From Daphnia pulex (Eukaryota > Arthropoda > Branchiopoda > Diplostraca > Daphniidae), in contig NC_060017.1 of the NCBI RefSeq assembly GCF_021134715.1, forward strand, positions 7,378,001 to 7,442,000: a stretch of DNA of 64,000 nucleotides, read 5' to 3'. Within the stretch, counting starts at the first letter, position 1. Every line of letters begins with the position of its first letter. The notes beneath the pieces were generated by a model. The model was not told the DNA's origin. It saw nothing but the letters and a program-made list of their open reading frames with translations, and ran no database searches. The position numbers and the translations under genes were made by a program. Positions 56,175-64,000 of the stretch are shown here, piece by piece.

Positions 56175-56944
56175 ATGGAAGATCCTCCAAGAGCACCAGC
56201 TCATAACCCATTCTTTCGATTCGTCCATGCGGTGCAAAACACTATTGATCGTCCTGTTACTTGGTTCCGAGGTAAGATTGGAATAAAGCAATAATGCAGA
56301 GTCGTATCGGTACAGTTATTGTTTGTTTATCAATCACCTGACAATTCTCGTAATTGAACAGAATCGGTTGTGACCCCCAATCGACCAGACCATGTTTACT
56401 ACCACCAAAAGTTTCGACGAGTCCCAACCATCGATCAGTGTTACACTGATGATCCTGTCTGCCGCTTTGAGGCACAGCAACAATTCAACCGTGACAAGTA
56501 TGCCACCTATATGAAATTATACGGATGTCTCTTTGAACTAACCAATTTTTTGTCTTTACAGGTTAGTTGATGGTGAGATTGTTCAACTTGTTCGTCAGCG
56601 CTTGAAGGAGTAAGCTCATAAATCCTTCCACACTCTAAATCTTTGGTCATTGATATTCATTATTCTTTTAGGTGCATTGCTTATGAGATACCAGATCAAG
56701 ATAGAAAATGTGCCAAGCTTAAGGAAGAATTTGACAAAGTTTCGGAAAGTTTCTGCATGAAATGTAAGTGCATCATTTCAATTACGATGAGTTTGCAATG
56801 ATTCTAATGCTCCTCCCTTGCAATGCAGACGCAGACCTTGGTCCCTACAACAACGTCAAGGATGCCTACATGAAGCAGAAGCATCGCATGCTGTGGGAGA
56901 GAAGGCACGGCAAAGTCGGCACCGGCATGAAGATTGAAGAATAA
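56175..56944 (+). CDS. NDUFB10: NADH dehydrogenase 1 beta subunit 10 (PDSW)
   Basis: Exons: 56175-56271, 56362-56497, 56562-56609, 56672-56763, 56829-56944 (162 residues). It is an accessory subunit of respiratory complex I in the inner membrane arm, facing the intermembrane space. Family landmarks: NTIDRPVTWFRESVV, YYHQKFRRVPTIDQCYTDDPVC with its cysteine pair, REVQ-like EIVQLVRQRLKEC, CAKLKEEFDKVSESFCMKY and the basic KDAYMKQKHRMLWERR tail. The length is close to the vertebrate protein (172). An ATTAAA at 56964-56969 probably serves as the poly(A) signal. Confidence 0.95.
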
Positions 56945-57217
56945 GCCCCTTTAAAAAGAAAAGATTAAAAAAAAAGATGGCTTTCTATTCAATGGATAGA
57001 ACTGTATCTTTGTAATGGTCGCAATGTAAACACAATAGAATGAGAATCTACATAGACGGTTTATTGACGTGGTAAAAATAACTTGAAAACACCTTTCTTC
57101 ATCATTATTTTTTTTCCGTTCATTTATTGAGAGGACAGCACATGTTATACACACACAAAAGGTTAAAAGACGATTCGGCGGGAGGGAGAGATTCGGGAGT
57201 CAATTGTCGTCGATTTG

Positions 57218-60200
57218 TCACAACGGCGTCTGTTGGTAGACGTTGGCCAGCCCCTCGAAGGCCACCTTGCGGGGCATGGTGGACGCTCTGTGAATGCCGG
57301 CAACGTGATTGCTATTGCGCATTTTCGGTCGGTTGTAGGTGGCGTAGTGAATCTGACAGGTGCAGTCCATCTCCTGCTGGATGCCGGGTCCCGATTCCGC
57401 GTTGTTGATGTACATCGGACTGGGTCTTCCGCCCGCTCCGGCCGCCAGGAACGGCGGTACATCAGGATCTCGATCGAATTCTCCGTGTGCTGTCGAATGG
57501 CCAGGATCCATGGTGAGCAAGTCGCAATAGGGCACGTGCATCTAAAAATAATCCGCCGGAAAAAAAAGAAGAAATGCTTAGAAAATACCAAGAGTTCCAT
57601 CTCAATAAACGAGAATCCAGGTCGTTTAGCCCTTTTCGCCCCTCCATCAACTATTCGTAGACTCTCTAACGAATCTTTTCCCTTATTCATAATAGAATAA
57701 GTAAAGCCGAACGAAGACTCTACGAAGAAAAGAGGATCTACAGTACACTCACTAGTGTGTGTGTGGATGTCTTCCGAAAATCCCCCGGAGAGGACATCTC
57801 CCAGCGCCTTTAGTAGCTTTTAGTTCTTATGCGCTTAATACTCTCGTCGTCTTCTCAATCTCTTTCTAAAAAGGCAAAGAAAATGGCGAGTATTTCTAAG
57901 AAGGGGGTTGAACTCTTGTCTGCTGGACCTGTTCATATATTACAGAGGGCAGTGTATACGTTTAGACTGGAAGAAAAATAAAGTTGTTGTGAGGGATTTG
58001 CAGGACTTGCCATTCACGTAGAATCTCTATCTGCTGGGCGGTTAATACACACAGTTCAGTCCAGCAAGTAAGTAAAAAAAAGAAACTAGTAGTAACCGGG
58101 CAGAGTAATAGGATTCACTTGGGAATTTGCGGGAAAGATGGACGTGAAAAGACAGTGGAGAAGGCGGGAACCAATCGATTGCTGGTGCTGTTATATTCCC
58201 CCCCGATCCTTCTCGACAGTTTCCGATTGTTTCTCTCAGAAGCACTCGACAATTTTCTTAGAGACTTTTTTTCTTTTTCTACTTTTCGATAGTGTCAACG
58301 GATTACGACGAACTGGGTACCAGGTACCTTCTTCTCGCCAAAGTTCACGTTTGATTTCTCCCCTGGAAAATGTTGTCGAGAGAGAGAGACAGACAGGAGC
58401 TGTCTCCTCTCTGTCGGGGAGCAAGTGGAGACTAGTCAATAATGAGACAGACGAGAGCAAAGTAGAGAGAATCAAAAAAAGAAAAAAAGGATAAAAGCAG
58501 CAGCAGCAGCAGCATACCCTCTAGCTAACAACTCTTGATGGGAACTCGTCGACCTCAACTTGTGCGTCTCGTCGCTCCAGCGCCAAACGATCCATTTTCC
58601 AACGAGAGATAGAGAAAAAAAGAGGTTCAACTTGATCGGCAACTTTGGCCCATCAATTGTCAGCGCAGCCATTCAAATGGAAGAGAAAAAATAATCATCT
58701 CTTCCGGGTGGATTATATATTTTCTTATTTCAGTTTGTTACTCGAGTCGAGTGATGTGTGTATACTATCAAAAAAGCAAAGATCAATAAAAGGAGGAACT
58801 ATATCCTATAGCTGAGGTCCCCCCCCCACCCTATATACTCGGTTGGCAATCACGGGACCCCACTGATGGCGTTGGGGTTTCGGTTTTCTTTGTCAATCAA
58901 AAGCCGAGAACGCGCACAAGAGAGTATACGATTAGATGTTGGCATTACTTACACACACATCGAAGAGAGATATATGTGTGTTGGGCTTCTTCTAGTCTCT
59001 TTCGGGGGATAATTGGAAAACGAGGGGAAGCGAGAAACCTTTGATCGGGTAAAAAGGAAAAGCCTTGATCATCTGCTGGCGCATTTTCAATTAGGTGAGA
59101 CACACACAGCGGAGGAGGAGGAAATGCTATTCCTTTATAGTTTCTCCTTCAGATATATTGGCCCCCATCACCCCAACCAATTCCTATGCGGATATATCGC
59201 TTCGACTTTTATTATTTCAAATATAATCCGGAACTTCTTTGAGATCGAGAGCTGGGCCAACTTGAATTAAAGCTCGCCCGGTTTGTGTTTTAAATGTTAT
59301 TGGGGGAAAATGATTCATTTTTACTTGTTGGCTGTGATGGGAGACGTCGGCGATGGCCGACGCCGTGGGGCTGATGGCCGACACTTCGCTGGACCGTTTG
59401 TCCATCATCATCAAGAGCGAGGCTGATGAGAGCGGCGACGTTTGGACGCCAATCTCTTTGCAGACGGACGCCGCCGTCGTGCTGCTGGCCAGACTGTTGG
59501 TGGCCATCAGGAGCAATTTGCCCGAAGAATTGGCCGCCGCTTGGGCCGCCGACCTGGTCCGGCTGGCCCATTTGAAGATGTGCGTGTGCAAAATGATGTA
59601 GACGGCGGCGGCCAGTTCAGAGCTGACAAAGGCGGCCAGGGCCGCGTAAAACGACCAGCCGTAGCGGAAGGACGGGATCAGGGCGGCCGAGACCAATCCG
59701 CTCCCGCCGGCAGCGGACGACGAAGCCACTGAATGTTGCCCGCCAGTCGCCGTTGTGGCCGTCAGCAAGCTCCGGCTGTCCGAGTAGAAAGCGCTTCCGG
59801 GGCCAGCTCCGCCTATTCCGGCGCTGTCGCCATTGTAGAAACGGTTGGACGGCGACAAGGCCGGCGGCCACCCACCGGAATGGCGCGACGATCGCAGCGA
59901 CGGCAGCGAAAATTCTTCGTGAAGGACCGAAACGAAAATGATCAATCCGCTCCCCAGAGACAATCCTAAATGATTCACAATTGAGAGATATTTTAATTAT
60001 TGTGCCATTGACGGAATAAGAAAATGCCACTAATAGTTCATTGCACTCGTGAAAAATAAAATGTCATACATTTTTAATCCATCCCCCGCTTCCGTCTGTT
60101 ACTCCCCCGCCTGATCTAAGTCACATCATCCAAAATTCAAACGAATAAATAAAAATAAATAAATAAATAAATGAAAACCGAAGTAATTCAGATTGGTGTG

Positions 60201-62880
60201 GGATGACAATATGCAGACGCAATTTATACAATACGATTGGTTTCTTTTTTCAATTAAAAGATTCAAAATTCCCGCCGAAAACAGAAATTTGAAATAACTA
60301 ATCAAGTCAATTAAACTAGCCAGTTTTTATCTAGCTGGTTTGTCCGACCCCACCCAAATGGTATGCAAATATCTGGGGGGAAAAAACGAGTCGAGAGTTG
60401 CAATAGAAAAACACACGCAGATCCAGGAGCGAGCGAAAATGATTTTGCCGAGCGATACTCGACCGTGAAATCGTTCGTGTATCAAAGCGGCGACGGGACG
60501 CTCTTCATTCAAATTGCAAATATTTATTCATCTCTCCTTTTGTTTCTAACTCGCCCTATTATGAAAGCTGCTGCTGCTGCCCAGTTATTCCTTTATTTCC
60601 ATTTGGAAGAAATCTCAATTAATCCGCAGACGCCAAAAGATGATTATCTAATGTTTCGGCAGCCTAATTTTATTCCGCATCTCTTCACTCCCATTTCAGC
60701 CCGGCGGGAGGTCCTTTTGCAACTGGGATGATGAGATGATTATCTTTCTTTCTTTGAGCTGCTGGAGAGAGACTCGAGGAAGAAGAAGCTCGTACGACCG
60801 GAAAAAAGTCAGACAATTGGCCAGAAAGGAGAAACTGGACCGGAAATAGTAAAAAAGTGCATCACAACAGTACACGACTCAAACAAACAAGACAACACAT
60901 CACACGGTCGTATAGCTCTGCTCCCCCCTCCTACGTCGTCAATGTCTACTCAATCAAAAAAATAAAATTCTAATTAAATTACATCCAAAATGAATTATTT
61001 TTTAAAACAAAAGCTTCCGGCTTTATGAAATCTAATGAGAAAACCGTGGGAGTTTCATCATTTTCTTTCCTCATTCCGCTGAAAATCCAATTCTGTGTAC
61101 ACATCAAATACAATTAATATCACGCGTTGAATATCTACATCTATATATACTATAGCGCTTATTTAATCCGTATTATATCAACGTTTAAATCATTTTTTGG
61201 AAGTGGAGATTATAAATATCGCACCTATAGACACACGCACACACTCCATTTACTTTCCGCCCCCCTTTTATTTTTGTTGTTATAATTTCAGACAAGATCC
61301 CCCGGCTGCTACTGCTGCTGCTGTTATAAGCCTACCAATTATAAGCTTTTCCAGCAAGTTGTTGGTTGTTGTTGTTCTTCTCTTTTCTCTTTCGCTATTT
61401 TTCTTTTCCCCCGGATATATTATATATACATAAGCAACGTACACTATAGTCTATAATTATATTCCGGGAGGCGGTAGACATTATATAGTCTGTGTTCAAT
61501 TAGAGCCTGGGCTATACTGGATGTTGCTAAGGCTCCTATTTTTATCAAAAACAACTGCACGCCCAGCTACAAAAGCGGAGCTCCCAAAAAGTTTCAGAGA
61601 AAGAAGAAGAAGAAGACAAGAGTTTCCATTAGGAGCTGCTGCGTGCAGTGCAAAACAAAAGCGCGGGTGGGAAATATTATTATTTTAGACATGAAAATTT
61701 TTGTTTCATTTTTCTTTTTCTCTGGAGGTGTTTTTTTTTTAATATTTAACTTCCTCCTTTGGCTCCTGACGAAAACGTCTGAAACTTTTGGCACATCACG
61801 AACCTCACCACTACCACCCCCGCTATTATTTCTAGGAGCGCAACAAGGCGGAAATTGCTGGGCCGAGATGATGAACGACGTCGAGAAGAATTGATGAAAT
61901 CGATCCAGTTATATAATGGCCGCCATAGTCCAAAAACTCAACTTGCAAAATATTCGCCCAGCCAAAACAAAAAGATTTGGTTATTCTCATATTTCAGACC
62001 TCAGTGTACACACAAGAGTGTATATAATAATATCTATGTGTAACACGGATAAATATTGACGTATTTCCCCTCCCCCCACCCTGGCCGCTATACAATGTCT
62101 ATAGACACACACACACACAGAGCCGGCCCACAGTTTCTCAGCTTGGCCTTCTCTATACCGTTTTATCGATCGGATGAAACTCGAGACTTTGCCGGCCCAG
62201 ACTTTAGCTTGTGGCTCTGCTCTGCTCTCCCGCTTGTATTTATTTATTTAGACTTTAGGTCCAGCAACAACTCTCTCACTGTCGTAGAAGGAGGGGGGGG
62301 GGGCATTGTAGACGACGCTCAGTGCCAAAGACGGGCACAGGTTGAATTTCGATTCACGTTCAGTCATCTGCACTCAACCGCCCTGCATCTAATCTCCCAC
62401 AAAGTTGGCTGGGCCAAAAAAGGACGGACCACTTTTATGTCCGTCGAACAGACACACAAGACAATCTCCAAGTGGTTGAATGATAGTAGAAATGGGATGT
62501 GGTTTAATAGTTACCGGCCAGAATGTGCAGCGAACTGCAGACGAGGGTCCGATCGGGACCGGTGCAGCGTCCGCCGATGGCGATGATGAGGGCCACCAGA
62601 CCGATGAAGGTGCCCAGCACGAAACAAGGTGTGGCGTACCTGAGTGGACAGACAAACAAACCAAAGTACAATCTCTCAGAATGATATTAACCGCCCGTTT
62701 GATATGTATGAGAGAGATGCCCCCAGGAGACGGGCGCAGCAATTTGCCGGTTGATGTGTCACCTGAGTTTGTTGAGGAAATCGGGCGTGTACTCGACGTT
62801 TCTCCACAGACGGAAACTTTGCCCAGTCAACGGCCGCCAGTTGATGTACTCGAGCGGAGCGCACGGCAAATTCGGTAGAA
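57218..62880 (-). CDS. stg1: Stargazin-like (TARP / CACNG family) protein, 3' part
   Basis: Exons found: 62763-62880, 62515-62639, 59325-59965, 57218-57541, in frame. The 5' exon(s) with the start and first membrane span were not found and may lie beyond 64000. Stargazin-type proteins are four-span claudin-fold auxiliary subunits of AMPA-type glutamate receptors or calcium channels. Visible: RLWRNVEYTPDFLNKLRY before span 2 (CFVLGTFIGLVALIIAIGG), span 3 in two exons (LHILAGLSLGSGLIIFVSVL), then RYGWSFYAALAAFVSSELAA for span 4 (stargazin has YSYGWSFYFGAL). The loop between spans 3 and 4 has about 80 residues rich in Ser/Gly/Ala, longer than usual. The C-terminus ends QQTPL, a class I PDZ ligand like stargazin's TTPV. 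The 1.8 kb and 2.5 kb introns are large for this window. Confidence 0.85.
57542..59324 (-). other. Large intron of the stargazin-like gene
   Basis: Holds an (AGC)n run at 58497-58513 and CT/GA-rich stretches. ORFs here are short and lack protein character. Confidence 0.5.
59966..62514 (-). other. Large intron of the stargazin-like gene
   Basis: Contains an (AAAT)n stretch near 60147-60170 and several GT/CA runs. No exon-like ORF with flanking splice signals and recognisable sequence was found. Confidence 0.5.
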
Positions 62881-64000
62881 CTGCCGGGCAAATAAAAGAG
62901 AAAAAGAAAAAGAAATTATTCATTTGTGCTGGAATATAATTGTGACAGCAGCAGCCGGACACATTCATCATGTAGACCATTTAGACGATCGTCTAAATGG
63001 TAATCAGGCCGGCAAATATACTCGGGATAACACTCACTGGCGCTGATGAGCCTGTCTACCCATCAACTTGTGTATCCAACCCAGCTGGGCGCAAGCAACA
63101 AACGGGCAGAGTAAAAGATAAAAAAGGAGGGACAAATATAAGACGGACCCTCGCAAACATGTCAAATATAAAAGTTAAGGATAAAAGGAAAAGAGCTCCT
63201 GTGATGTTTATCGGCACGTCTCTGCAGTTGCCCAGTCCCTACAGACACCAGCACAGAAGAAAAGGCTATATTAGCCGGCCTTGCCCGTCTTTTCTTTTTT
63301 TCCTGGATACTTTTGAATAATTCCCAGTGTAGAAATAAGAAAGTCCAGCTGCACTGGAAGATCAAAAGAATGAAGATACCCCCGGATAGAGTCCAGCAGT
63401 CCAGTTTCGACCAATGAACAGGACACACGAAGGTAAAATATATACATGTCCAGTCAACTCTCATTTGTTTTTTTCGTTTACTTTTCACACGTGTACGGGA
63501 AGACACGACAAACTTTATCCCGTTGCCAGGCAATCGTCAAAGTTAAAAAAAGGAAATTCAGTTGGTGGGCAACGACGGCCATTATATTTCAGATATTCCT
63601 CTTTGTGTCCGGCATGTTGTACCCAATGACGTCCATTGCGGACAAACAACACAACAAAAAGAAGGGGTAAAAAAAAAGTTGTTTTTGTAGTACAACAACA
63701 ACAACAACACTCGATCACATTGGGGAGAAAAAGAAAAACATGTAATATGGGAGTGGCTCCAGGAGCCCAAAAAAAAGAAAAAACTGGGCCAGCAGCGGCA
63801 ATAAAAACCCTTCCGGTGGTGGATGACGTCAAACGGGGCGTATAGCGCATCCGTTGCATCCAGCAGCTTCCCCCCATTTCCGAATCTTCTTTTGATCCAT
63901 CCAACACGTAAAGAGAAAAAAAGAAAAATTTTGTTATTTGGTTGTTGTTGTTGATATTCTGGCCGGCAACGTCTATTTTTCCTGGCCGGATTTAGAGGCC
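62881..64000 (-). other. Upstream intron of the stargazin-like gene, 5' exon not found
   Basis: The acceptor of exon 62763-62880 (GCCCGGCAG) requires an upstream exon leaving one base. I could not find one with a membrane span and matching phase before the window ends. A perfect 26 bp palindrome lies at 62976-63001. Confidence 0.45.
62976..63001. repeat. Perfect 26 bp palindrome
   Basis: CCATTTAGAC, then GATC, then the exact complement GTCTAAATGG, with one further A/T pair on each side. No loop bases are unpaired. Confidence 0.85.

Noticed and set aside
57215-57700. 161-codon open frame on the plus strand
   Set aside because: It is the antisense shadow of the last stargazin-like exon.
59353-59969. 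Several long plus-strand frames
   Set aside because: Antisense to the GC-rich stargazin-like exon 59325-59965; no protein character.
1-64000. CRISPR array, bacterial operon or rRNA genes
   Set aside because: The window is intron-rich animal nuclear DNA; no regularly spaced repeats with unique spacers and no rRNA sequence were seen.

Overview
Eukaryotic nuclear DNA. All 14 well-supported protein genes are split by GT-AG introns, many only 60-110 bp long. The proteins are clearly metazoan, and the overall look (compact genes, TCAGT-like initiators, CT/GT microsatellites) fits an arthropod, most likely a cladoceran crustacean such as Daphnia. The species call is inference; no rRNA or mitochondrial marker is present.

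Layout. 0.2-2.1 kb (-): a secreted coiled-coil protein. 3.4-5.3 kb (-): peptide-N-glycanase. 5.3-12.2 kb: a disturbed, repeat-rich patch with MITE-like elements, two extra copies of the glycanase 5' region, short orphan ORFs and a TOPBP1 pseudogene arranged as a long hairpin. 12.3-14.7 kb (+): alpha-arrestin. 15.3-15.8 kb (-): NR2C2AP. 16.7-28.9 kb (+): a complete five-membrane-span prominin. 28.9-29.7 kb (-): B9D1. 30.5-31.9 kb (-): ZIP7/Catsup, head-to-head with a rearranged importin-alpha-like gene (32.4-35.0 kb, +). 36.0-37.3 kb (+): SOCS6/7. 38.6-40.0 kb (+): KDSR, tail-to-tail with PEX2 (40.5-41.7 kb, -). 41.7-50.4 kb: no convincing gene, but a duplicated ~450 bp block, one copy of which is split by a 500 bp foldback element. 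50.5-52.8 kb (-): two tandem MsrB genes, the second with an added mitochondrial presequence exon. 53.0-55.6 kb (-): RpL3 with candidate intronic snoRNAs, divergent from NDUFB10 (56.2-56.9 kb, +). 57.2-64 kb (-): the 3' part of a stargazin-like (TARP/CACNG) gene whose 5' end was not found.

The genes are mostly unrelated housekeeping functions: ER glycoprotein quality control, sphingolipid synthesis, zinc transport, peroxisome import, complex I, ribosome, cilium transition zone and oxidative repair. There is no operon-like cluster. The features most worth following are the TOPBP1-derived inverted repeat (a possible hairpin-RNA locus), the importin-alpha-like protein that has lost its IBB domain and most NLS-binding tryptophans while duplicating part of its solenoid, the repeated glycanase promoter, and the duplicated non-coding block at 43.7 and 45.8 kb.
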